A stretch of 64,000 nt of DNA from Pectobacterium zantedeschiae (GCF_004137795.1 NZ_NWTM01000003.1:1-64000), one strand, 5' to 3'; shown: positions 42,857 to 53,021, numbered from the stretch's first letter. A program made the numbers and translations. The notes: generated by a model from the sequence alone, not told the origin.

Positions 42857-42978
42857 ATACCCTAGATAATTCGAGTTGCAGGCAGACGGCAATCGCGCGA
42901 GTCCTCAGGAGCTTACTCAAGTAAGTGGCTGAGGTGAGAGAAGCCAACGTACATGCAGCTTGAAGTATGGCGGGGATA
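42857..42978. repeat. ERIC element between glpX and fpr
   Basis: A roughly 122-bp ERIC copy. Ends ATACCCTAGATAATTCGAG and CTTGAAGTATGGCGGGGATA form imperfect inverted repeats, and the core AGGAGCTTACTCAAGTAAGT matches the consensus closely. It ends 25 nt before the fpr start and so forms its leader. Confidence 0.92.
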
Positions 42979-43003
42979 ACGCAAGCAACAGGAGCAGAAA
43001 AAT

Positions 43004-43750
43004 ATGGCTGAATGGGTGACAGGCAAAGTGGTTCAGGTGGAAAACTGGACAGAAAGTCTGTTTAGCATTCGGGTTCACGCACCCACCGATGCGTTCACTG
43101 CCGGGCAATATGGCAAGCTGGCACTGGAGATTGAGGGTGAAAAAGTGCAGCGCGCGTATTCCTACGTGAACGCACCCAGCGATCCTACACTTGAGTTCTA
43201 TCTGGTGACCGTGCCGGAAGGCAAACTTAGCCCTCATCTGCATGCGCTACAGCCCGGCTCAGAAGTTATGATCGTCAAAGAAGCCGCCGGATTTTTCGTG
43301 CTGGAAGAGATTCCTGATTGTGAAACGCTGTGGATGCTGGCAACAGGCACGGGCATCGGCCCTTATCTGTCGATCCTTCAGGAAGGCAAGAACCTGGAGC
43401 GCTTTAAGAACATCGTGCTGGTTCATGCCGCTCGGTTTTCACGCGATCTCAGCTATCTGCCGCTGATGCAGCAGTTACAGCAGCGCTACCACGGCAAACT
43501 GCATATTCAAACGGTGGTCAGCCGGGAAGAGGAAGCTGGCTCGCTGACAGGCCGAATTCCTACATTGATCAGCAACGGCACGCTAGAAGCCGCGGTGGGC
43601 TTGCCGATGGATACCGCCACCAGCCATGTCATGCTGTGCGGTAACCCACAGATGGTGCGTGATACTCAGCTGTTGCTGAAAGAAGAGCGGCAAATGACCA
43701 AACACCTGCGCCGCAGGCCCGGTCATATGACTGCCGAGAACTATTGGTAA
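43004..43750 (+). CDS. fpr: Ferredoxin/flavodoxin-NADP+ reductase Fpr
   Basis: A 248-residue FAD enzyme that reduces flavodoxin and ferredoxin with NADPH. FAD-binding RAYSYVNAPSDP (about residue 50), NADP-binding ATGTGIGPYLSIL (about residue 112) and C-terminal AENYW match E. coli Fpr. The ribosome site CAGGAGCAGAAAAAT precedes the ATG. Convergent with the DUF805 gene, 17 nt apart. Confidence 0.95.
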   Translation: MAEWVTGKVVQVENWTESLFSIRVHAPTDAFTAGQYGKLALEIEGEKVQRAYSYVNAPSDPTLEFYLVTVPEGKLSPHLHALQPGSEVMIVKEAAGFFVLEEIPDCETLWMLATGTGIGPYLSILQEGKNLERFKNIVLVHAARFSRDLSYLPLMQQLQQRYHGKLHIQTVVSREEEAGSLTGRIPTLISNGTLEAAVGLPMDTATSHVMLCGNPQMVRDTQLLLKEERQMTKHLRRRPGHMTAENYW

Positions 43751-43767
43751 GCAACACTCGTTGCCAT

Positions 43768-44190
43768 TCAGCGGCGGAAGCGAAACGGCTCCGCCTCTGC
43801 TCCAAACCGGTTTTCCCCTTTTGTTCCCAGAAAAACGCCGCAGTCGAGCAATGTCATCACGACAATCAGGATCGGTAAGAAACGGCCAATACCCCACTGC
43901 CAGATAGTGGAGAACATGCTCCAATTCCCCGACACCAATATCCATGCCACCACTAACAGCAGCGCCCACCAGCCGCTTTTGTTACGGTCGTGCAGCCGTT
44001 TCACCATCATCGCCGCTGTCGGCCACAGCAATACCACCAGACCAAACGCCGTCAGTTGCGTATCCAGCCAGCGTTGACCAGAAAGCGTAAACAATACCGC
44101 CATCAGCGCCACCCAAATAGCCATCCAGAGCCAGAAATCACGACGGCCAATACGGCCTTTAAACGAGAAGCACCATTGCTGTAATGTCAT
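43768..44190 (-). CDS. yiiR: DUF805 inner-membrane protein YiiR
   Basis: A 140-residue membrane protein of the DUF805 family: short N-terminus with FSFKGRIGRRDFW, four hydrophobic segments and the KRLHDRNKSGWW motif between helices 2 and 3. Function unknown. The place between fpr and yiiQ matches E. coli. Confidence 0.88.
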   Translation of the reverse strand: MTLQQWCFSFKGRIGRRDFWLWMAIWVALMAVLFTLSGQRWLDTQLTAFGLVVLLWPTAAMMVKRLHDRNKSGWWALLLVVAWILVSGNWSMFSTIWQWGIGRFLPILIVVMTLLDCGVFLGTKGENRFGAEAEPFRFRR

Positions 44191-44295
44191 TAACGATAAC
44201 GCCCTGAATTATTAGCCTGCCTGGCCGAATTAATCTGTATTTTAGTCGGAACGATTTTACCTCAACCCACGTGTTTGCCTGCAATCTTTACGCGA

Positions 44296-44374
44296 TTTTT
44301 GACAACCCCGTACTCTTTTTTGACAAGTCCGTACGATTTCAGGCAGCGATGCACTATTTTTGACAACGACGTAC
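44296..44374. promoter_or_regulatory. Three phased TTTTTGACAA-NNN-CGTAC repeats upstream of yiiQ
   Basis: Copies at 44296-44313, 44317-44334 and 44357-44374 share TTTTTGACAA, three variable bases (CCC, GTC, CGA) and CGTAC. Start-to-start spacings are 21 and 40 bp, near two and four helical turns, so all three face the same side of the DNA. The last copy contains TTGACA with TTTAAT 18 bp downstream, a possible sigma-70 promoter for yiiQ. The repeats may be binding sites of an unknown regulator. Confidence 0.65.
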
Positions 44375-44448
44375 AAATGCCGCTTTAATCAAACGTATTC
44401 TGCCGTTATCGGCCTGGACATCTTCTGAAGTGGCTGACCCGAATCCCT

Positions 44449-45048
44449 ATGACACGAAAACGCATCGCTTCACTGTTGGTTTTATCATCACTGGTGCTGT
44501 ACCAGACTCACGCGGGGGCCGATCCGACGTTTCCGCCCAAGACATCAGCCAATGCGCCGTATCTGCTAGCCGGTGCCCCAACCTTCGATCAAACCATCAC
44601 GCAATTCCGTTCTCGCTACAACCTGAGCAACCCGACGCTGCCGATCGGTGAATTTCGAGTTGTCGATACCGGTAATATCATCAGCATGTTGACCCGTGCT
44701 GCCAGCCGGATCAACGACCACCTCTATGCGTCAACCGCACTGGAGAAAGGCACAGGGAAAATCAAAACGCTGCAAATCACCTGGCTACCGCAGCCGCAGA
44801 ACGAACAAGAAACCGCAGCGCGTCGCAAACAAGCTATCGACTATATGGCAGCACTGGCACGTACGTTCGCACCGTCACTGACGGAAGAACAGAGTGTGAA
44901 AAAAGTCACCGAACTGCTAGGAAAAGGCAAAGGACAGCGCTTTTACCAGCAAACGGAAGGCGCCTTGCGCTATGTCGTTGCAGATGACGGCGAAAAAGGG
45001 CTAACTTTTGCTGTTGAACCGATTAAGCTAACGCTATCTGAACCGTGA
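44449..45048 (+). CDS. yiiQ: DUF1454 periplasmic protein YiiQ
   Basis: A 199-residue protein with a Sec signal (hydrophobic residues 6-19, cleavage near HAGA, about residue 24) and no later membrane segment, so it is likely periplasmic. Sequence and the fpr-yiiR-yiiQ-tpiA order match YiiQ of unknown function. An unusual triple repeat lies in its upstream region. Confidence 0.87.
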   Translation: MTRKRIASLLVLSSLVLYQTHAGADPTFPPKTSANAPYLLAGAPTFDQTITQFRSRYNLSNPTLPIGEFRVVDTGNIISMLTRAASRINDHLYASTALEKGTGKIKTLQITWLPQPQNEQETAARRKQAIDYMAALARTFAPSLTEEQSVKKVTELLGKGKGQRFYQQTEGALRYVVADDGEKGLTFAVEPIKLTLSEP

Positions 45049-45168
45049 TCAATGCAGTAATTAATGACGAAAAACAGAGCCACGGTCACATTTCGTCTCT
45101 ATACTGTGGGCAAGTTATATTGCCTGATGGGCACTACTGTTTACGTCATTAATGCATTGATTCATTAA

Positions 45169-45975
<807 letters not shown>

Positions 45976-46011
45976 GCGTCTCGAGAAAAGACAGGCAGAT
46001 GTCAGCCTGAT

Positions 46012-46050
46012 AAAAAGCCGGTTTACGCTATCGCGCCAACCGGCTTTTTT
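46012..46050. terminator. Intrinsic terminator of tpiA
   Basis: AAAAAGCCGGTT and AACCGGCTTTTTT form a 12-bp stem around a 14-nt loop. It starts 37 nt after the tpiA stop; the symmetric A/T tails would let it work for convergent aguA as well, though it lies 80 nt past that stop. Confidence 0.92.
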
Positions 46051-46129
46051 ATGACCGACATCCCTGTTCGTCACCCTTCGGGCACCCGCGCCCCTTCTTT
46101 TCAGCCGTCCGTTAACAGCTCGACGGTTA

Positions 46130-47230
46130 CTACACCGCTGGAATTTGCTGCGTAATGCAGTGAATATTTCCCCCGCCCAGCAGGATTTCCCGCGCAGGCA
46201 CACCGCTAATCAAGTAGCCAGGGAACATCTGTTGCAGCAGATCGCGTGCAACGTCATCCGTCTTCTCATCCAGCAACGGGAAAATGATCTGCTGATTGCT
46301 GATCAGGAAGTTCACATAAGAGCCCGCAAGACGAGAACCGGCAAGGCGCTCGACCGCATCGCCGCTATCCACGCTCTGCGCTTCCTCTTTGGTCGCATAG
46401 AGCGGGCCGGGTGCAGGCAATTTCCAGATTTTCAGCTCACGTCCTTGCGCATCCCGTGCTGCCGACAGCACGTCATAGGCTGCGATGGAGCGCGCATACT
46501 GCGGATCGTTTTCATCATCCGTCCAGTGCAACGCCACTTCACCGGGGCGCACGAAGCAACACATGTTATCGATATGCCCATCGGTTTCGTCGTTGTACAC
46601 GCCTTCTTCCAGCCAGATAATCGTCGAGATGCTGAGGTAATCACGCATCAGCTGTTCGATTTCCATTTTGCTCAGGTGCGGGTTACGGTTCGGATTGAGC
46701 AAGCATTCTGCCGTGGTCAGCAACGTGCCTTCACCATCGACATGGATCGAGCCACCTTCCAGAATCAGCGGAGCGGCATAGCGTGCCGTCTGATGATAAT
46801 CCAGCACCTGCGCTGCGACTTTTTCATCCTGACGCCAGTCTTCGTATAGACCGCCCAGCTCGCCGCCCCAGGCGTTGAACTGCCAGTCGATACCCCGACG
46901 CTCACCAGCCTGATTCAGCACGATGGTTGGGCCCGTGTCACGCATCCAGGCATCGTCGCTTTCCATTTCCACCAGCGTGACGTTCACCGGCATTACTTTC
47001 TGCGCATCCGCCATGTAACGTGCAGGTACGCCCATGATGACGGGCGTGTTTTGAGCGATGGCTTCCGCCACGCGTGCGAACGTTTTCTGCGCCGGAACAC
47101 CCTGCTCGCGCCAGTTGTCGGTACGATATGGCCAGATCATCCACACGGCGTCATGCGGTGCCCACTCGGCGGGCATCGCAAAACCATCCTGATGTGGTGT
47201 CGTGAGGTGAGGCGTTACTAACTGTGACAT
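46130..47230 (-). CDS. aguA: Agmatine deiminase
   Basis: A 366-residue guanidino-group hydrolase converting agmatine to N-carbamoylputrescine and ammonia. Motifs: [13 protein letters not shown] (about residue 83), [20 protein letters not shown] and TDGHIDN with the catalytic His; the nucleophilic Cys is in GGGNIHC (about 358). The start at 47230 is preferred because GGAG lies just upstream; a GTG directly after the aguB stop would add one residue. It follows aguB immediately in the same operon. Confidence 0.94.
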   Translation of the reverse strand: MSQLVTPHLTTPHQDGFAMPAEWAPHDAVWMIWPYRTDNWREQGVPAQKTFARVAEAIAQNTPVIMGVPARYMADAQKVMPVNVTLVEMESDDAWMRDTGPTIVLNQAGERRGIDWQFNAWGGELGGLYEDWRQDEKVAAQVLDYHQTARYAAPLILEGGSIHVDGEGTLLTTAECLLNPNRNPHLSKMEIEQLMRDYLSISTIIWLEEGVYNDETDGHIDNMCCFVRPGEVALHWTDDENDPQYARSIAAYDVLSAARDAQGRELKIWKLPAPGPLYATKEEAQSVDSGDAVERLAGSRLAGSYVNFLISNQQIIFPLLDEKTDDVARDLLQQMFPGYLISGVPAREILLGGGNIHCITQQIPAV

Positions 47231-47233
47231 CAC

Positions 47234-48118
47234 TTATCTCCGGGTCTTGCCATCTGAACTGGCAATGGTGCCGTACATTTCCGGGCGACGATCGCGGAAC
47301 AGCCCCCACGAGGCGCGCTGGGCGGCAATCGCTTCTAAATCAAATTCATGCACCAGAATAGCTTCGTCCGTCTTATTGGCCTGAGCCAACAGCGCACCGG
47401 TTTGATCGGCGATGAAAGAAGAACCGTAGAACGTCATTTCCAGACCATCGATATATTTGCTGGCTTCCGTACCGATGCGGTTGGATGCGATCACCGGCAC
47501 CAGATTCGCCGCGGCGTGCCCTTGCTGAACGCGGGTCCAGTGCGGCTGGCTGTCGATGTCCGGGTAGGCCGGTTCCGAACCGATGGCGGTCGGATAGAAA
47601 ATCAATTCTGCGCCCTGCAACGCCAGACTGCGTGCGGTTTCCGGGAACCACTGATCCCAGCAAATGCCCACGCCGATTTTCGCGTAACGCGTCTGCCAGA
47701 CTTTAAAGCCCGTGTCGCCTGGAATGAAGAACTGCTTTTCCTGATACGCCGGACCGTTCGGAATGTGTGTTTTGCGGTAAACGTCCAATACGGAACCATC
47801 CGCATCAATCATCACCAGCGAGTTGTAATAGGCGTTATTGGCACGCTCAAAGAAGCTCAACGGCAGTACCACGTTCAGCTCCGCCGCCAGTGCGGAAAAA
47901 TGCTTAATCAGCGGGCTGGTTTCCAGCTCCTGCGCCAGCGCGTAGTGCTCTGGGCTTTGATCGATACAGAAATACGGCGCGGCAAACAGTTCCTGAATCA
48001 GGATAACCTGCGCGCCTTTTGCATGCGCTTGTCGCACCAGTTTTTCAGCGTTTTCGATATTCTTGGGCAGATCCCAGGAACACGCCATTTGTGTTGCGGC
48101 AACGGTAACTTTTTTCAT
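47234..48118 (-). CDS. aguB: N-carbamoylputrescine amidase
   Basis: A 294-residue nitrilase-fold amidase that releases putrescine from N-carbamoylputrescine. The catalytic triad is visible: Glu in LIQELFAAPYF (about residue 43), Lys in VYRKTHIP (about 116) and Cys in GVGICWDQWFPE (about 153). First gene of the aguB-aguA pair, giving an arginine-decarboxylase-linked putrescine route. Its upstream region carries an ERIC element. Confidence 0.94.
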   Translation of the reverse strand: MKKVTVAATQMACSWDLPKNIENAEKLVRQAHAKGAQVILIQELFAAPYFCIDQSPEHYALAQELETSPLIKHFSALAAELNVVLPLSFFERANNAYYNSLVMIDADGSVLDVYRKTHIPNGPAYQEKQFFIPGDTGFKVWQTRYAKIGVGICWDQWFPETARSLALQGAELIFYPTAIGSEPAYPDIDSQPHWTRVQQGHAAANLVPVIASNRIGTEASKYIDGLEMTFYGSSFIADQTGALLAQANKTDEAILVHEFDLEAIAAQRASWGLFRDRRPEMYGTIASSDGKTRR

Positions 48119-48239
48119 GCGAAAACCTCAATAATAACGATATATACCTGCCCTTTTTCACCGGCAAGTATCGGCAATAAGTGTTTCTCTCGGTCACGAT
48201 TATGCATCGTCACTAACCGGCGCGGCCTTAACGAGTGCC

Positions 48240-48433
<194 letters not shown>

Positions 48434-48566
48434 GGCCAACACACCTGCGCATACCCAATAGGAATATCCTGTTAAGGTATTGACCAAGAATGACATGCGC
48501 ATTATGCCAGTTAATGACAGCACTTCACTATGCTGAAAATGAATGATCTCACGTGCGGAAAGAAAA

Positions 48567-48594
48567 GAAAAAACCGCCTTTTCCGCGGCGGTTT
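48567..48594 (-). terminator. Intrinsic terminator of the tonB-exbBD-ABC operon
   Basis: On the minus strand AAACCGCC (with GCGGAAAA loop region) and GGCGGTTT form an 8-bp stem followed by TTTTCTTTTC. It starts 35 nt after the ATPase stop. Confidence 0.85.
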
Positions 48595-48629
48595 CTGTCG
48601 ATACTCGAGATGAGGGAGGAAGCGATCGC

Positions 48630-49388
48630 TCAGGCTTCAACGGTATCCGCCTGATGCAGCGCCTGACTGACTGCTTGGCGTTGCTCCAGCAAGGCGGTGC
48701 TGGTTCGGTCGCGAGGATAGGCCAGATTGACCGGAAGAATTGCACTAATCCGACCGGGCCGGGGTGACATGACGACCACTCTGTCCGCCAGAAACACGGC
48801 TTCTTCCACATCATGCGTCACCAGCAAGATCGTCAAATCCGTTTGCTGGCGAATCTCCGCGAGACGTTCCTGCAACTGCTGTTTGGTCAGCGCATCAAGC
48901 GCGCCGAAAGGTTCATCCAGCAAGAGAATGCGCGGCGTCGATACCAGCCCACGGGCGATCGCCACACGCTGTGCCATCCCGCCTGACAGCTGATGCGGCC
49001 ATGCATCGGCAAAACCTTCCAGTCCCATTATCTGAAGATAATGGACAATTCGCTGCGCAATTTCCGCAGGAGAAAGATTGAGATTGAGCATACCGAGGCG
49101 AATATTGCCCGTCACGGTGAGCCACGGAAACAGTCGCGGCTCCTGAAACACCAGACTGACCTCATCGGGAATGCCATTAACAGGCCGATCGCCAATCAGA
49201 ATACGTCCTCGTCCAGTGGTATCAATCCCGGCAGCCAAACGCAACAGCGTCGATTTACCACAGCCGCTGGTACCGATGACCGCAACCAGCTCACCAGCAT
49301 GCAGCGAGAGGTCAATGTCCTGTAACACCGTCAGAGGGGCTCCGTTGACGGTAAAATGTTTGGTAATGTGCTGAAAATGCAGGGACAT
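48630..49388 (-). CDS. NitT/TauT-type ABC importer ATP-binding protein (SsuB/TauB-like)
   Basis: ATPase with Walker A GTSGCGKST, Q-loop VFQEPRLFPWLTV, signature LSGGMAQRVAIARGL, Walker B ILLLDEPFGALD and VTHDVEEAVFLADRV, the pattern of sulfonate/nitrate/taurine importers. The start at 49388 follows GGAGAATCT; an earlier ATG at 49409 overlaps the permease stop (ATGA) and is a real alternative. Last gene of the operon tonB, exbB, exbD, permease, ATPase. Confidence 0.9.
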   Translation of the reverse strand: MSLHFQHITKHFTVNGAPLTVLQDIDLSLHAGELVAVIGTSGCGKSTLLRLAAGIDTTGRGRILIGDRPVNGIPDEVSLVFQEPRLFPWLTVTGNIRLGMLNLNLSPAEIAQRIVHYLQIMGLEGFADAWPHQLSGGMAQRVAIARGLVSTPRILLLDEPFGALDALTKQQLQERLAEIRQQTDLTILLVTHDVEEAVFLADRVVVMSPRPGRISAILPVNLAYPRDRTSTALLEQRQAVSQALHQADTVEA

Positions 49389-49405
49389 AGATTCTCCGTT
49401 AACCG

Positions 49406-51016
49406 TCATGCAAAGCGCCAGCGGGTCAGCCGCCGTTCCGATAGGGTAATCAACCGGGAAAAAAGCGCGGCCACCACCGCAATCAGCACCACACCGGCCA
49501 TAATGCGATCGGATTCAAGCAGTTGTTGCGCGCGAATCATCATGCCGCCCAACCCCTCTCCCGACGGCATGAAATACTCGGCACCAATCGCCCCCGTCCA
49601 CGCATGCATCAACGCCAGCCGTAAACCGGAAAACATCGGCGGTAACACGCTGGGCAGTATCAGCGTGCGGAGCGTCTGCACTGGCGTCAGACGCAGAACC
49701 TGCGCCACTTCCAACAGCATGGGCGGAAGCTGGGCGATTCCCTGACGGGTCGCCAGCATGACGGGAAAGAATGCCGCTACAGCGATAAACACGATTTTGG
49801 CACTCTCGCCTAAACCGAACCAGGCTGTGATCAGCGGCAGCCAGGCAAATAGCGCCACACAGCGCAAGGCGGACAACGCCGGATTAAACAGCCTGTCGGC
49901 GATGCGCCAGCCACCGAGCAACGCACCAATCAGCACGCCGATAGCGCTTCCCAGCATGAAACCCTGTAGCGCACGCAGCAAACTGGCATTGAGATCGGCC
50001 CACAGCCCGCCTTGAATCAACCCCGACCACAGCGCGTCAACCACGCTACTCGGCGCGGGAAGGAAAGCCACGTTCACCCACTGGTGGGTACTGCTCATCT
50101 GCCATAGTACAATCAGTACTAATGGCGCGAGCCAAGGCGTCAGAGACAGACTCGGCAGCGCATAGCTCAGGCTATCACGCCCCAGTACTGGCGCAGGCCA
50201 GTGAATCCAGCGACGCTCCAGCTTCAGCAGCACGCGTTCCCCGGCAAACCCCAGTATTCCAATGATCAGAATGCAGACGAACACCAGATCCAACATGAAC
50301 AACTGGCGGCTTTGAACCAACAGATAGCCCAGTCCTTCGCTGGATGCCAACAGCTCAACCGCAATCAAAGCGACCCATCCGGTAGAAAATGCCAGCCGCA
50401 CGCCCGTCATCACATACGGCAGCATCGCAGGTAAAATCAGATAACGCAGGAAGGCAGCCTGTGATAAACGCAGACTACGCGCCATTTCGTGCAGTTTTTG
50501 TGGCGTCTGTTGAATACCGGCACAGGTATAGAGCGTCACAGGCACCGTGACCGATTTCACCAGCACCACCAGCTTCAGCGCTTCACCGATCCCCAGCGAC
50601 AACATCAAAAGCGGGATCCAGGCTAACGTCGGGATCTGTGCGATGACGGTAAATAGCGGCATAAACAGCGCATTCAATCGTCGATTCAGACCGAATAGAC
50701 TGCCCAATACCAGACCCAGCACGATACCGCCGCTAAAACCAATCACCAGCCGCATCAGGCTGATGGGCAACTGGTGAATCAACTCTTCGGGGATAAAAGC
50801 CCGTGCGCTATCGATGACCGCCAGTGGTGAAGGCAGGATTTGCTCAGACATCCATCCGTGCCAGCTAGCAAGCCACCAGCCCGCAAGTACCAGCAGCGGC
50901 ACGACAAGCGATACAGTCAGTGAAATAACCAGCGCAGAATGTCCGGCCGACAGCGCAGCAGCGGTCAGAGAAGTATCAGGGGCTGAACGTATCCGCAGCG
51001 GAGATTTGGGCATCAT
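49406..51016 (-). CDS. Fused double-domain NitT/TauT-type ABC permease
   Basis: A 536-residue membrane protein made of two SsuC-like halves in tandem. Each half has its own set of hydrophobic helices and a coupling motif: MARSLRLSQAAFLRYLILP in the N-half and VAQVLRLTPVQTLRTLILP in the C-half. Usual permeases of this family are about 260 residues and homodimerise; here one chain should form the whole pore. The frame also allows a TTG six codons upstream, but the ATG at 51016 is likelier. It follows exbD by 20 nt. Confidence 0.9.
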   Translation of the reverse strand: MMPKSPLRIRSAPDTSLTAAALSAGHSALVISLTVSLVVPLLVLAGWWLASWHGWMSEQILPSPLAVIDSARAFIPEELIHQLPISLMRLVIGFSGGIVLGLVLGSLFGLNRRLNALFMPLFTVIAQIPTLAWIPLLMLSLGIGEALKLVVLVKSVTVPVTLYTCAGIQQTPQKLHEMARSLRLSQAAFLRYLILPAMLPYVMTGVRLAFSTGWVALIAVELLASSEGLGYLLVQSRQLFMLDLVFVCILIIGILGFAGERVLLKLERRWIHWPAPVLGRDSLSYALPSLSLTPWLAPLVLIVLWQMSSTHQWVNVAFLPAPSSVVDALWSGLIQGGLWADLNASLLRALQGFMLGSAIGVLIGALLGGWRIADRLFNPALSALRCVALFAWLPLITAWFGLGESAKIVFIAVAAFFPVMLATRQGIAQLPPMLLEVAQVLRLTPVQTLRTLILPSVLPPMFSGLRLALMHAWTGAIGAEYFMPSGEGLGGMMIRAQQLLESDRIMAGVVLIAVVAALFSRLITLSERRLTRWRFA

Positions 51017-51036
51017 GATCGTCGGTATCCGCAACG

Positions 51037-51438
51037 TTATTTTTGCGTCAGCAGGGATAGTCGGGTAATCCCCGCCTGCTCAACATCGGCCAGCAACGCG
51101 GCAACATCACCGTAATTCGCTTCTTTATCCGCCTGCACCTGCACGATCAGATCCGCATTACCTGCTTTAGCCTGTTGTAGACGTGGCACCAGTTGTTCCC
51201 GCGCCAAGTTTTCTTTATTGATGAAGACACGCTGTTCACCATCAATGCTAATAACAACCGGATCGGTGCGATCGACCGGGGCCACCGCCGCTGTTTTTGG
51301 TAACTGAATAGGAATGGCATTGGTCAGCATCGGCGCAGTAACGATAAACACCACCAGCAATACCAGCATGACATCCACGAGCGGCGTGATGTTCATTTCA
51401 CTCATGACGTCGTCATCATTACGCGAGGTAAACGCCAT
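51037..51438 (-). CDS. ExbD/TolR-family proton-channel subunit
   Basis: A 133-residue protein with one N-terminal membrane segment containing the essential aspartate (NITPLVDVMLVLLVVFIV, about residues 16-33) and a periplasmic domain. It should form the proton-driven complex with the ExbB homologue and power the TonB next to it. It starts 1 nt after the exbB stop, so the genes are translationally linked. Confidence 0.92.
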   Translation of the reverse strand: MAFTSRNDDDVMSEMNITPLVDVMLVLLVVFIVTAPMLTNAIPIQLPKTAAVAPVDRTDPVVISIDGEQRVFINKENLAREQLVPRLQQAKAGNADLIVQVQADKEANYGDVAALLADVEQAGITRLSLLTQK

Positions 51439-51439
51439 T

Positions 51440-52156
51440 TCAGACCACCTCTCTCAGGTTCTTCACGGAGAAAGCGGCAGACGATGACTCCGCACCGGTG
51501 TGAAACGCGCTGACATGAAAATCGTGCGCCTGCATCACGCTGTAGACATCATGAGCGAAGTCATCCATGTCTGCGACGGCCAGCTTAAGACGACGCAAAA
51601 AGTAGTTGTAGATCAGTACCGCAGGAACCGCGACAGCGATCCCAACTCCAGTGGCTATCAACGCATTACCAATCGGCCCCGCGACAGTGTCGAGACTGGC
51701 AGAGCCAGAAAGCCCGATCTCCTGCAACGCCGCCATAATGCCCCAAACGGTACCAAACAGGCCGATAAACGGCGACGTACTGCCAATACTAGCCAAAACC
51801 GCCAGCCCGCTTTCCAGCGAGCGGCGTTCGCGTTGAATCTGCTGTTGCAGCGCACGCTCAACCCGATCGGGCAGATGAATATTCAGAGCAAGCTGCCCGC
51901 TAATCCGCTCCGGCGCTTTGACCGCAGCCAGCGCCAAATTGGCGAGTGAACCAGGCTGTTTTGCGCTGGTTTCTGGCGTCTGGCTGACATCAGCCTGCTG
52001 CCAGAAGGCCTCGCGAAAACGTCGATCGCGCCGCTGCGCGCGCCCATATTGGACGAACTTCAGTAGCCCCAGTCCCCAGGTGACGAGAGAAAATAGCAGC
52101 AGCAACAGGATCACCGCGCCTTCCGCAGAAAAGAGTTCAATGTGTCCAAGCGTCAT
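51440..52156 (-). CDS. ExbB/TolQ/MotA-family proton-channel subunit
   Basis: A 238-residue membrane protein with one N-terminal helix and, after a cytoplasmic loop, the conserved pair of helices around ASIGSTSPFIGLFGTVWGIM and NALIATGVGIAVAVPAVLIYN. Start at 52156 has GAGGT upstream; a TTG two codons earlier is possible. It partners the adjacent exbD and tonB genes. Confidence 0.92.
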   Translation of the reverse strand: MTLGHIELFSAEGAVILLLLLFSLVTWGLGLLKFVQYGRAQRRDRRFREAFWQQADVSQTPETSAKQPGSLANLALAAVKAPERISGQLALNIHLPDRVERALQQQIQRERRSLESGLAVLASIGSTSPFIGLFGTVWGIMAALQEIGLSGSASLDTVAGPIGNALIATGVGIAVAVPAVLIYNYFLRRLKLAVADMDDFAHDVYSVMQAHDFHVSAFHTGAESSSAAFSVKNLREVV

Positions 52157-52166
52157 AACCAATACC

Positions 52167-53021
52167 TCATGAGTTCAGCGAAAAATCGACAGGAACAACG
52201 ACCCAGCCGCTAACCGGCTGACTGCCGCGACGCGCCGGAACAAAAGACCAGCGCAGCACCGTATCTCTGGCGGCCTCATCAAGTGACGGATAGCCACTTG
52301 ATTGATGAATACGGATGGTTTGCACTTTGCCGTCGGCACGTACCTGCACGTTCAACAGCACAGTGCCTTCATAGCCGCGGCTAATCGCCACATCGGGATA
52401 AGACGGTGCGGGGTTATGCAGGTAGTCGGCATTAGCGAGCGGCGGTGTCAACGGTGCGTCAACGGGCTGCGCGACTGCGTTTTGCGCCACCGGCGTTGGC
52501 GTTATCGGTGCTGTTGCGGTTTCCTTCTGGGATTGCACCGTCGGTTTGGGCGCGGGAGTGCTCTTTTTCACCGGCGTCTTTTTCGGTACAGGTTCAGGTT
52601 TTTTCTCCGGTACTTTTTTTTCCGGAGCAGGGGGCAGCAATGCATTTTCATCCACCTGCGGCTCAGTTATCGTTGGTTCTTCCACCTGTTGTGGCGTCGG
52701 CATCTCAGGTTCAGCAACCGGAACAACCTCTTGCTGCACAGGTTCTGCAACCATAGAAACCAGCTCAACGCTGACAGGCTGCGGCCGAGCAGGCACCGTA
52801 ACGGGCGGCGTCGACGCGGCGTTGAACAATGCAAGCACCCCGGCGTGCAATAGCAGCGTCGCTACCACCGCCAGCCAGCGCTCCGGTCGGGACGAGGGCG
52901 TCGTATTCAGATGCGGTAAGCGCTGCTGCACCGCACCACTTACTCGGCTAGCATGCGGCGTTGGTTCCGGTGAATAAGACCGGGGTATCGGCGCGGCTCC
53001 CGCATAGAGTAATTCCGTCAT
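52167..53021 (-). CDS. TonB-family energy transducer dedicated to this locus
   Basis: A 284-residue TonB homologue. It has an unusually long cytoplasmic N-terminus (about 47 residues) before the membrane segment (WLAVVATLLLHAGVLALF, about 49-66, with the conserved His), then a Pro/Glu/Lys-rich spacer and a C-terminal TonB domain (NPAPSYPDVAISRGYEGTV to WVVVPVDFSL). First gene of the operon, with a GGAG ribosome site. Likely specific for the divergent TonB-dependent receptor. Confidence 0.92.
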   Translation of the reverse strand: MTELLYAGAAPIPRSYSPEPTPHASRVSGAVQQRLPHLNTTPSSRPERWLAVVATLLLHAGVLALFNAASTPPVTVPARPQPVSVELVSMVAEPVQQEVVPVAEPEMPTPQQVEEPTITEPQVDENALLPPAPEKKVPEKKPEPVPKKTPVKKSTPAPKPTVQSQKETATAPITPTPVAQNAVAQPVDAPLTPPLANADYLHNPAPSYPDVAISRGYEGTVLLNVQVRADGKVQTIRIHQSSGYPSLDEAARDTVLRWSFVPARRGSQPVSGWVVVPVDFSLNS

